A DNA stretch of 21,557 nt from Gammaproteobacteria bacterium (GTDB taxonomy: Bacteria; Pseudomonadota; Gammaproteobacteria; Immundisolibacterales; Immundisolibacteraceae), in contig DQBD01000226.1 in the NCBI GenBank assembly GCA_003526065.1, positions 1 to 21,557 on the forward strand, in the 5' to 3' direction. Below, piece after piece: positions 16,098 to 21,557 of this stretch. Numbering within the stretch: position 1 is the first letter of the stretch; the number at the start of each line of letters is the position of its first letter. The notes under the pieces were generated by a model. The model worked only from the letters and a program-made list of their open reading frames with translations, searched no databases and had not been told where the DNA came from. The position numbers and the translations under genes are program-made.

Positions 16098-16903
16098 CGC
16101 CTCAGTTCGAGCCCGCCGCACTGCTGGAGCCGGTGATCGAGATCGCGCGGCGCGCGGCCGGCGCCATCCTGGAGATCTACGACAGTGAGTTCGCCGTCGA
16201 GCACAAGGATGACCGTTCGCCGCTGACGGCCGCGGATCGCGCTGCGCACGCGGTGATCGTCGACGCCCTGGCCGCGCTGCCGGGCGGTTTCCCGGTGCTG
16301 TCGGAGGAGGGCGCCAGCGTTCCGTACGCGCAGCGGCGCAGTTGGCAGCGATACTGGCTGGTGGACCCGCTTGACGGCACGCGCGAGTTCGTCAAGCGCA
16401 ACGGCGAGTTCACCGTCAACATCGCCCTCATCGAAGACGGCCGGCCCGTGCTGGGCGTCGTCCAGGTGCCGGTGCGCGCGGAGGTGTACGCGGGTGCCCG
16501 CGGGGCGGGTGCCTTGCATGAGGCGGCCGATGGCACACGACGGCCGCTGCGTGTCAGCCACTACGCCGGTGGGCCGCTGCGCGTGGTGGCCAGTCGCTCA
16601 CACGCCAGCGCGCAGTTGGGTGAGCTGCTCGATGCCTTGCCGGGGTGTCAGATCGTGTCGATCGGCAGTTCGCTGAAGATCTGCCTGGTGGCGGCCGGCG
16701 AGGCGGACGTGTATCCCCGCCACGGGCCGACCAGCGAGTGGGACACCGCGGCGGCGCAGTGTGTGTTGGAACAGGCTGGTGGCCAACTGACCGATTTCCA
16801 GTTGCAGCCACTGCCCTACAACAAGGCGTCGCTCCTGAATGCGCCGTTCGTGGCGTTTGGGGCCGGTGCGCGGCCCTGGCAAGGCGTGCTGCGGTCGGAG
16901 TGA
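16094..16903 (+). CDS. cysQ: 3'(2'),5'-bisphosphate nucleotidase CysQ
   Basis: Mg2+-dependent phosphatase that removes the 3'-phosphate from PAP (or PAPS), a by-product of sulfate assimilation and sulfotransfer. The 269-residue protein belongs to the inositol monophosphatase superfamily: the metal-binding LSEEG (about 74-78), DPLDGT within WLVDPLDGTREFVKRN, NGEFTVNIALI, and the C-terminal WDTAAAQCVLEQAG. All metal ligands are in place. The ATG at 16094 overlaps the ATPase stop; the frame is open far upstream inside the ATPase gene, but that part is a shadow. Convergent with flgN, only 17 nt apart, with no obvious terminator between. Confidence 0.95.
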   Translation: MTPQFEPAALLEPVIEIARRAAGAILEIYDSEFAVEHKDDRSPLTAADRAAHAVIVDALAALPGGFPVLSEEGASVPYAQRRSWQRYWLVDPLDGTREFVKRNGEFTVNIALIEDGRPVLGVVQVPVRAEVYAGARGAGALHEAADGTRRPLRVSHYAGGPLRVVASRSHASAQLGELLDALPGCQIVSIGSSLKICLVAAGEADVYPRHGPTSEWDTAAAQCVLEQAGGQLTDFQLQPLPYNKASLLNAPFVAFGAGARPWQGVLRSE

Positions 16904-16920
16904 ACGGTCGCCAGGCGGGC

Positions 16921-17301
16921 TCAGGCGCTGGTGATGTGACGGCCAGCGGCAGGGGTGTGGGTCTGTCCGCGGGCGCCGTACAGGCAGGGGGCCGCCTCGT
17001 TGCCGGACAGCACACGCATGGCGCGGGCCAGCGTGCTTTGCTGCAGGCGCAGAACCTCGCCGTTGCGCCGGTTCAGGTCGTCACACAGACGCGCCAGGTC
17101 AGTCCATGCCGCCGGCCACGCACAACCGGCGGGAGCCAGGGCGGCCAAGCGTTCCGTTAGCTGTTGTTTGGTGCGTGCGCTGTCGAGCACCGCTACGCCA
17201 TCGCCCTGGCACAGGGCGGCGTATTCCTGTTGCAGCGCGTCGCGCAGCGCGGTCAGCACCGGCCCAGGGTCGGTTTCGGGCGCCAGCAGGGGGGCGGTCA
17301 T
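16921..17301 (-). CDS. flgN: Flagellar export chaperone FlgN
   Basis: Cytoplasmic chaperone for the hook-filament junction proteins FlgK and FlgL, 126 residues and mostly helical. It is recognised by its helical core (LTALRDALQQEYAALCQGD, LARLCDDLNRRNGEVL) and by the C-terminal LYGARGQT, which resembles the short conserved tail of FlgN. The position after flgM supports the call, since the protein family is weakly conserved. It starts 32 nt after the flgM stop with no clear ribosome binding site, so it may rely on coupling or on structure in the transcript. The tail after GQT is longer than usual by about 13 residues. Confidence 0.88.
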   Translation of the reverse strand: MTAPLLAPETDPGPVLTALRDALQQEYAALCQGDGVAVLDSARTKQQLTERLAALAPAGCAWPAAWTDLARLCDDLNRRNGEVLRLQQSTLARAMRVLSGNEAAPCLYGARGQTHTPAAGRHITSA

Positions 17302-17333
17302 CGCGCGTTACGCGTCACGTGCGGCGCGGGCAT

Positions 17334-17633
17334 TCAGCCGGCGGCGACGTGCTCCTGCGCCAGCAGTCCGTCGGCGATGCGCTGCGCGTCGATCTGGTAA
17401 CTGCCATTGGCGATGGCGGTGCGAAGTGCCGTGACGCGCGCGTGGTCGACGGCCGGCGTGCCGGCCACGGCGCCTTGCAGGTCGTGCAGTTGCCGGGCGC
17501 TGTCGGTGAGGTTGACGCTTTCATCTCCGCGGCCGGGGCGCGTTCCGGGCATGGTGTCACGTGTCTGCGCCCGGAGGTTGGCAACGTCGGTTTTCTGTGT
17601 TTCCGAGATGCCTGACGTGGGCCTGATTTCCAT
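17334..17633 (-). CDS. flgM: Anti-sigma28 factor FlgM
   Basis: Small protein (99 residues) that holds FliA (sigma28) inactive until it is exported through the finished hook-basal body. The N-terminus (MEIRPTSGISE) and middle are polar and probably unfolded. The C-terminal half carries the sigma28-binding helices, with VNLTDSARQL near residue 40 and RVTALRTAIANGSYQID near 66-82, the typical FlgM signature. GGAG stands eight bases before the ATG. A sigma28 promoter match lies just upstream, giving the usual negative feedback loop. Confidence 0.95.
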   Translation of the reverse strand: MEIRPTSGISETQKTDVANLRAQTRDTMPGTRPGRGDESVNLTDSARQLHDLQGAVAGTPAVDHARVTALRTAIANGSYQIDAQRIADGLLAQEHVAAG

Positions 17634-17679
17634 GGAATGACTCCAGCTTCTGGTGTCGCCGAGTGCGGCGGCTGTCCGC

Positions 17680-17706
17680 TTATCGTCACGCTCTGTAGGA
17701 ACTTTA
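17680..17706 (-). promoter_or_regulatory. Sigma28 (FliA) promoter of flgMN
   Basis: Read on the minus strand: TAAAGTTC, 11 bases, GACGATAA, against the consensus TAAAGTTT-N11-GCCGATAA, so 14 of 16 conserved positions match with exact spacing. It lies in the 82-bp gap between flgA and flgM and would make a leader of about 40 nt before flgM. This gives FlgM a class IV promoter separate from that of flgA. Confidence 0.85.
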
Positions 17707-17715
17707 GCAGCACTG

Positions 17716-18426
17716 TCAAAATTTCACCGTAATGCGGCCCGGCGCGGTTACCGTGCCGTGCACGACACGTTTTGAAACAGGATTCTCCACCGCGACGCGG
17801 GCGCCTTCCGGACCGCTGCCCAGTGCCCGGCCACTGGCGCGGATGGCAAAGCTGGCGCCCTGGAGCTCGATGATCACCGGTTCGCCGCGGCGAACCAGCA
17901 GCGGCGCCTCGAGCAGCGCCGGGCGCAGGCGTTCGCCGGCGCTCACTGCATGACGCAGGGCCTGGCCGATCGCCGCGTCGGCGTCGAGCACGTATTGACC
18001 ATTGAGCGCGCTCAGCTCTGCCTTGCGACGGGCCAGATCCTGGGCCTGTACGTGGTGACCACGTGGCAGGGCGCGTGCGGCCACCAGCACTTCGGCGCTG
18101 GCCTGCACGTGCAATGGCAGGTGAATGGACCAGCCCGGGGGCTGCGGGCAGCTCACGCGTGCCACCGCGCGGCCGGGCAGTCGTGCCGTGCCGGTCAGCT
18201 GCGCCGTCAGTGGGGCCGGGCAGTCGGCCAGGCGCAGGCGCGGGTCAGGGCGGGTGACCGTGATGGTCGGATTCTTGACGTCCGTTGCCGCGGCTGCTTC
18301 CAGCGCCGCCTGCCGCGCCGCAGTGACCAGGCTCGCAGGTGCCTGTGCCGCCTGCACGGTGGTATTGACCAGTACCGCGCATAACAGAGCGGTGCAGCGC
18401 GCCATACGGCGTGGGTGGCGAGGCAT
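17716..18426 (-). CDS. flgA: Flagellar P-ring assembly chaperone FlgA
   Basis: Periplasmic chaperone that helps FlgI form the P ring around the rod. Of 236 residues, the first ~26 are a signal peptide (basic RHPRRMARC, then a hydrophobic core ending TVQA). An N-terminal domain follows, then the SAF-like domain (VLVAARALPRGHHVQAQDLARR is cut here into parts ALPRGHHVQAQDL and RRKAELS), and the C-terminal RASGRALGSGPEGARVAVEN and GRITVKF typical of FlgA. The ATG at 18426 has AAGGAGT six bases upstream, which favours it over Met8. Divergent from flgB, with its own sigma54-type promoter. Confidence 0.94.
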   Translation of the reverse strand: MPRHPRRMARCTALLCAVLVNTTVQAAQAPASLVTAARQAALEAAAATDVKNPTITVTRPDPRLRLADCPAPLTAQLTGTARLPGRAVARVSCPQPPGWSIHLPLHVQASAEVLVAARALPRGHHVQAQDLARRKAELSALNGQYVLDADAAIGQALRHAVSAGERLRPALLEAPLLVRRGEPVIIELQGASFAIRASGRALGSGPEGARVAVENPVSKRVVHGTVTAPGRITVKF

Positions 18427-18450
18427 GAATCGACTCCTTGAACTGTGTTT

Positions 18451-18476
18451 CGCGCCGGCGGGCGTGCCCCGGCGCG
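18451..18476 (-). repeat. GC-rich inverted repeat in the flgA leader
   Basis: CGCGCCGG and CCGGCGCG are perfect 8-bp arms separated by 10 nt. They lie between the predicted flgA transcription start (about 18487) and its ribosome binding site (18433-18439), so the flgA messenger would begin with a stable hairpin. In DNA this GC-rich the match may be partly chance. Confidence 0.45.
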
Positions 18477-18497
18477 CGGCTTCCTCCAGGACGGGCT

Positions 18498-18513
18498 AGC
18501 ACGGGTCATGCCA
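18498..18513 (-). promoter_or_regulatory. Sigma54 promoter of flgA
   Basis: On the minus strand: TGGCATGACCCGTGCT, with GG and GC exactly 10 bases apart and only minor departures from TGGCACG-N4-TTGCT. The start site would be near 18487, about 60 nt before the flgA ATG. It stands back to back with the flgB promoter. Confidence 0.75.
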
Positions 18514-18610
18514 CCGCCGTACTGATGCGGCGCGAGGCCGTGGGCTGGCATGTGGTGCCGGCAAACCGCCGCCGGTGTTGCGGCAAGGCGTTGCCGAACG
18601 CGCGGGCGGC

Positions 18611-18660
18611 ACCGCTCCAAGGGGGTGCCAATCGCCCCGTGTGGCGCGTACTGGAGCGGT
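18611..18660. repeat. 9-bp inverted repeat between the flgA and flgB promoters
   Basis: ACCGCTCCA (18611-18619) and TGGAGCGGT (18652-18660) are perfect inverted copies with centres 41 bp apart, close to four helical turns. The pair ends 11 bp before the flgB -24 element and lies 100-150 bp upstream of the flgA promoter. It could be a binding site for a flagellar activator such as a FleQ-like protein, but no factor can be named from sequence. Confidence 0.4.
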
Positions 18661-18671
18661 TTCCAGGGATC

Positions 18672-18687
18672 TGGCCCGGCTCGTGCT
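18672..18687 (+). promoter_or_regulatory. Sigma54 promoter of the flgBCDEF operon
   Basis: TGGCCCGGCTCGTGCT, followed by another T, has the -24 GG and -12 GC exactly 10 bases apart and matches TGGCACG-N4-TTGCTT at nearly all positions. Transcription would begin near 18698, giving a short leader of about 28 nt before flgB. It fits a polar-flagellum hierarchy in which rod and hook genes use RpoN. Confidence 0.8.
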
Positions 18688-18725
18688 TCAAGGAGCCGCG
18701 AACGCAGTACGCCGCGGAGACCGGC

Positions 18726-19118
18726 ATGGCAAACCTGATCGACAAAGCATTCGGCGTGCACGGCACGGCATTGCAGTTGCGGGCTGAACGGTCACAGCTG
18801 CTGGCGGCCAACCTGGCCAATGCCGACACGCCCGGATTCAAGGCGCGTGACATCGATTTCCGGCAGGCACTGGCCGGCGCGCAGAGCGCCGTGGCACCGC
18901 TGCGGGTGACCCAGGAAAACCACTTCGCGGAAGTGGGGAGCAACGCCGCGCCACAGGCGCTGTACCGCGTGCCGCTGCAGCCGTCGCTGGACGGCAACAC
19001 GGTGGACGTGGCGACCGAGCAGGCAGCCTTCGGTGAGAACGCCAACCGCTATCTGGCCAGTCTGAATTTCCTGAACGGCCGCATACGTGGGCTGATGACG
19101 GCCCTGCGCGGGGAGTAA
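18726..19118 (+). CDS. flgB: Flagellar proximal rod protein FlgB
   Basis: One of the rod subunits exported through the flagellar type III apparatus, 130 residues. The N-terminus has the conserved rod/hook motif LLAANLANADTPGFKARDIDF, here LAANLANADTPGFKA, and the C-terminal helix ends with NRYLASLNFLNGRIRGL. The ATG at 18726 has CGGAGA upstream; a frame running open back to 18438 is not coding-like and contains the promoter. First gene of the operon, 6 nt before flgC. Confidence 0.96.
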   Translation: MANLIDKAFGVHGTALQLRAERSQLLAANLANADTPGFKARDIDFRQALAGAQSAVAPLRVTQENHFAEVGSNAAPQALYRVPLQPSLDGNTVDVATEQAAFGENANRYLASLNFLNGRIRGLMTALRGE

Positions 19119-19124
19119 CAGGTC

Positions 19125-19544
19125 ATGAGCGACTTTCGAATGTTCGACACGCTCGGCTCGGCGCTGGCGGCGCAGACCGTGCGCCTGAACACGGTGGCCA
19201 GCAACCTGGCCAACGCGGACCAGGCCGCCGGCAGTCCGGAGGCGGCCTACCGGGCACGCGTGCCGGTGTTCGCGGCAGTGCTGGACCAGGCGCGCGGTGA
19301 CGGTGCTGCGGTCGGCGTGCAGGTGCGCGAAGTGGCCGTCAGCCAGGCGCCGGCGCGGGCCGAGTATCAGCCCGGTCACCCGCTGGCCGATGCCCAGGGC
19401 TACGTCTACTACAGCAACGTGCGGCCGGTGGAGCAGATGGCCGACATGATCTCCGCCTCGCGTTCCTACGAGAGCGCGGCCCAGGCGCTGGGCACCGTGC
19501 AGGAACTGATTCAGCGCACCCTGCGCCTGGGAGACGGCGCATGA
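19125..19544 (+). CDS. flgC: Flagellar proximal rod protein FlgC
   Basis: Rod subunit of 139 residues. It starts MSDFRMFDTLGSALAAQ and has VRLNTVASNLANAD (about 21-34), YRARVPVFAAVL, and the C-terminal EQMADMISASRSYESAAQAL helix that is characteristic of FlgC. It is followed by flgD with an ATGA stop-start overlap. Function and partners (FlgB, FlgF, FlgG in the rod) follow from the family. Confidence 0.96.
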   Translation: MSDFRMFDTLGSALAAQTVRLNTVASNLANADQAAGSPEAAYRARVPVFAAVLDQARGDGAAVGVQVREVAVSQAPARAEYQPGHPLADAQGYVYYSNVRPVEQMADMISASRSYESAAQALGTVQELIQRTLRLGDGA

Positions 19545-20206
19545 ATGCCGCCGACACGCTGGCCGCCGCCGGGCTGCGCGGCAGTGACACGCTGGCGCCG
19601 CCCAAGGAGCGGCGCACGGTGCTCAACCAGGAAGACTTCATGTCCCTGCTGTCGGCCCAGCTGCGCTTCCAGGACCCGAGCAAGCCCATGGAAGCGAACG
19701 ACATGGTGGCGCAGATGGCGCAGCTGAGCATGGTCAGCGGGGTGAGCGAACTGAACACCGGTATCGCGGATCTGTCGGCCAGTCTGAACTCGAGCCGCGC
19801 CGCGCAGGCCACGCAGCTGGTCGGCCGTGATGTGCTGCTGGACGGCGAGGCCACGCTGCTGCCGCTGGGCGGGGCGCTGACCGGCGCGGTGAATCTGGGC
19901 GCCGACGCGGCGGACCTGAAGATCAGCATCTACGACAGTGCCGGGCGTCTGGTGCGTCAGGTGTCGCTTGGCCACCAGCCGGCGGGACTGGTGCGCTTCG
20001 CCTGGGACGGCAGTCTGGCCAATGGCGCCGGCGCGGCACCCGGGTATTACCGGGTCTACGCCGACCCCGGCACGGGGGCGGCGGTGCCGACCCTCGCCGC
20101 GGCGCGGGTGGACAGTGTGCTGCTGGGCGCCGACGGGCAGGCCGTGCAGCTGGTTCTGGAAGGTTATGGCGTTACCGATCTGGGCGCCGTCAAGCAGGTG
20201 ATGTAA
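19541..20206 (+). CDS. flgD: Flagellar hook cap / hook assembly protein FlgD
   Basis: Cap that guides FlgE polymerisation at the growing hook tip; it is absent from the finished flagellum. Of 221 residues, the N-terminal third holds the conserved export/assembly segment LNQEDFMSLLSAQLRFQDP (about 28-46) followed by EANDMVAQMAQLSMV. The C-terminal part has the FLIN/tudor-like beta domains (DLKISIYDSAGRLVRQVSL, RFAWDGSLANG). Start overlaps the flgC stop. The gap to flgE is 33 nt and holds a strong AAGGAG ribosome binding site. Confidence 0.95.
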   Translation: MNAADTLAAAGLRGSDTLAPPKERRTVLNQEDFMSLLSAQLRFQDPSKPMEANDMVAQMAQLSMVSGVSELNTGIADLSASLNSSRAAQATQLVGRDVLLDGEATLLPLGGALTGAVNLGADAADLKISIYDSAGRLVRQVSLGHQPAGLVRFAWDGSLANGAGAAPGYYRVYADPGTGAAVPTLAAARVDSVLLGADGQAVQLVLEGYGVTDLGAVKQVM

Positions 20207-20239
20207 CGGTCGCTAGACCCTTTCTCAAGGAGCATTTTC

Positions 20240-21463
20240 ATGGCTTTCGAAACGGCTATCAGCGGCCTGAACGCCGCCACCACCCAGCTCGACATCGCGA
20301 GCAACAACATTGCCAACGTCAACACCAACGGCTTCAAGCAGTCGCGCGCCGAGTTTGCCGACATCTACACCGGCTCCAATCTCGGCGTGTCGTCGCTGGC
20401 GGTCAGCCGCGGCGTGCGCACGGCGGCCATCAACCAGCAGTTCGACCAGGGCAACATCAAGTCCACCAACAACAACTTCGACCTGGCCATCTCCGGTGGC
20501 GGCTTTTTCCTGCTGCAGGACAACGGCAGCCAGGTCTACTCGCGTGCCGGCGCCTTCGGCGTCGACCGGTCCGGTTTCGTCACCAACAGCGCCGGCCAGA
20601 AGCTGATGGCCTTCACGGTCGATACCGCGGGCATGCCCGCCGGCTCGCCGCTGCCACTGCAGATCGATACCTCCGACGTTGCCCCCAACGCCACCGGCCA
20701 GGTCGACGTCGGCGTCAACCTGCGCGCCACCGCGCCGGTGGTCAGCGTCACGCCGTTCGATCCCAACGTGGCCGGCAGCTACACCAACTCGAGTTCGCTC
20801 ACGTTCTACGACTCGCTCGGCAACCCGCACGACACGGTGCTGTACTTCGTCAAGACCGCCGCCAACACCTACGACACCCATCTGGTGATGGACGGCACCG
20901 AGATCACGCCGGCGGCCGGCGGCACCATCGTGTTCGGCACCGACGGCAAGATCCAGAGCCCGGCCAGCGGTCAGGTGGCGTACAGCCCCACCCCGGTGCC
21001 CGGCGCCACCGACATCAGCGTCACGCTGAACTACGCCGGTGCCACGCCGACCACCCAGTACGGCGACACCTACAGCGTCAACGCGCTGGATCAGGACGGT
21101 TACACCACAGGCCGCCTGGCGACCATCAACATCGACGAGACCGGTCGCGTGTTCGCCCGCTACACCAACGGCCAGTCGCGCCTGCAGGGCCAGCTGGCGC
21201 TGGCCAACTTCGCCAACCCGCAGGGCCTGCGCCAGGCCGGCAACAACGCCTGGATCGAGACCTTCTCGTCCGGCATTCCGCTGGTCGGCATCGGCGGCTC
21301 GGCCCGCCTTGGCACGGTGCAGTCGGGCGCGCTGGAGGATTCCAACGTCAACCTGACCGAGGAGCTGGTCAAGCTGATCATGGCGCAGCGCAACTTCCAG
21401 GCGAACGCGCAGGTGATCCAGACCGAAGACCGCGTCACCCAGACGCTGATGAACATCCGCTGA
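20240..21463 (+). CDS. flgE: Flagellar hook protein FlgE
   Basis: Main structural protein of the hook, 407 residues. The N-terminus MAFETAISGLNAATTQLD followed by ASNNIANVNTNGFKQSRA is the D0 rod/hook motif, and the C-terminus EELVKLIMAQRNFQANAQV pairs with it in the D0 coiled coil. The central part (about 70-330) is the surface-exposed FlgE domain rich in Gly, Asn, Thr and Ser. The length is close to that of E. coli FlgE (402). AAGGAG stands seven bases before the ATG, one of the best ribosome binding sites in the window, in keeping with the high copy number of this protein. Confidence 0.97.
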   Translation: MAFETAISGLNAATTQLDIASNNIANVNTNGFKQSRAEFADIYTGSNLGVSSLAVSRGVRTAAINQQFDQGNIKSTNNNFDLAISGGGFFLLQDNGSQVYSRAGAFGVDRSGFVTNSAGQKLMAFTVDTAGMPAGSPLPLQIDTSDVAPNATGQVDVGVNLRATAPVVSVTPFDPNVAGSYTNSSSLTFYDSLGNPHDTVLYFVKTAANTYDTHLVMDGTEITPAAGGTIVFGTDGKIQSPASGQVAYSPTPVPGATDISVTLNYAGATPTTQYGDTYSVNALDQDGYTTGRLATINIDETGRVFARYTNGQSRLQGQLALANFANPQGLRQAGNNAWIETFSSGIPLVGIGGSARLGTVQSGALEDSNVNLTEELVKLIMAQRNFQANAQVIQTEDRVTQTLMNIR

Positions 21464-21469
21464 TAAGTC

Positions 21470-21557
21470 ATGGACCGGCTCGTCTACATCGCCTCCGCCA
21501 CCGCCGCGCGGCTCGAGACCGCGCAGGCCGTGGCGGCCAACAACCTGGCCAATGCCA
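21470..21557 (+). CDS. flgF: Flagellar proximal rod protein FlgF, N-terminal part (cut by window edge)
   Basis: The frame opens with ATG six bases after the flgE stop and reads MDRLVYIASATAARLETAQ, then AVAANNLANA, before the window ends. This is the N-terminal helix and NNLANA motif of FlgF, which begins MDR in most proteobacteria. The gene order flgBCDEF supports it. No clear ribosome binding site precedes it, so coupling to flgE is likely. Only 29 residues are visible. Confidence 0.9.
   Translation, partial: MDRLVYIASATAARLETAQAVAANNLANA

Noticed and set aside
18615..18630. Minus-strand TGGCACCCCCTTGGAG as a second sigma54 promoter for flgA
   Set aside because: The -12 GC is replaced by GA; the site at 18498-18513 is a better match and better placed.
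1..21557. CRISPR arrays, tRNA or rRNA genes, insertion sequences, prophage or defence genes
   Set aside because: None was seen: no regularly spaced repeats, no cloverleaf or conserved rRNA segments, and no transposase, integrase or defence-family motifs in any plausible frame.

Overview
The window looks like the chromosome of a GC-rich gammaproteobacterium. It carries a divergent ponA / pilMNOPQ locus that continues into aroK-aroB, sigma54-type -24/-12 promoters ahead of glnA and the flagellar rod genes, and a flgN-flgM-flgA / flgBCDEF arrangement like that of polarly flagellated gammaproteobacteria such as Pseudomonas. The genus cannot be fixed from the sequence alone. No tRNA, rRNA, CRISPR array, insertion sequence or phage gene was seen.

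Layout. (1) 1-187, minus: 5' end of glnA, with a strong sigma54 promoter and an NtrC-like palindrome upstream. (2) 417-2735, minus: ponA (penicillin-binding protein 1A). (3) 3089-9584, plus: a tightly packed operon pilM-pilN-pilO-pilP-pilQ-aroK-aroB, followed 2 nt later by dgt (9587-10732). It encodes the type IV pilus alignment complex and secretin, two shikimate pathway enzymes and a dGTPase-like HD hydrolase. (4) 10856-11731, plus: a GlcG/HbpS-like protein with a lysine/alanine-rich tail and a YciI-like protein, closed by a perfect terminator hairpin. (5) 11903-16903, plus: four genes with overlapping stop and start codons. They are a thiolase-fold protein lacking the N-terminal nucleophilic cysteine, its DUF35 zinc-ribbon/OB-fold partner, a SERCA-like P2A calcium ATPase and a CysQ phosphatase. 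(6) 16921-18426, minus: flgA, flgM, flgN. (7) 18726 to the right edge, plus: flgB, flgC, flgD, flgE and the start of flgF.

How it fits together. Two surface-motility systems flank a metabolic segment. PilM binds the PilN N-terminus, PilN/PilO bridge the periplasm, PilP is a lipoprotein and PilQ is the outer-membrane pore; PBP1A is the usual divergent neighbour. In the flagellar part, back-to-back sigma54 promoters would drive flgA leftward and flgB onward rightward. A separate sigma28 promoter between flgA and flgM would make the anti-sigma factor FlgM under its own target sigma factor.

Most of the window is core genome with well-known genes. The least ordinary parts are the thiolase-DUF35-Ca2+ ATPase-cysQ block, the histone-H1-like tail on the HbpS-family protein, the control regions of glnA and flgA/flgB, and a terminator-like hairpin pointing the wrong way between glnA and ponA. 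I found no convincing wholly new system.
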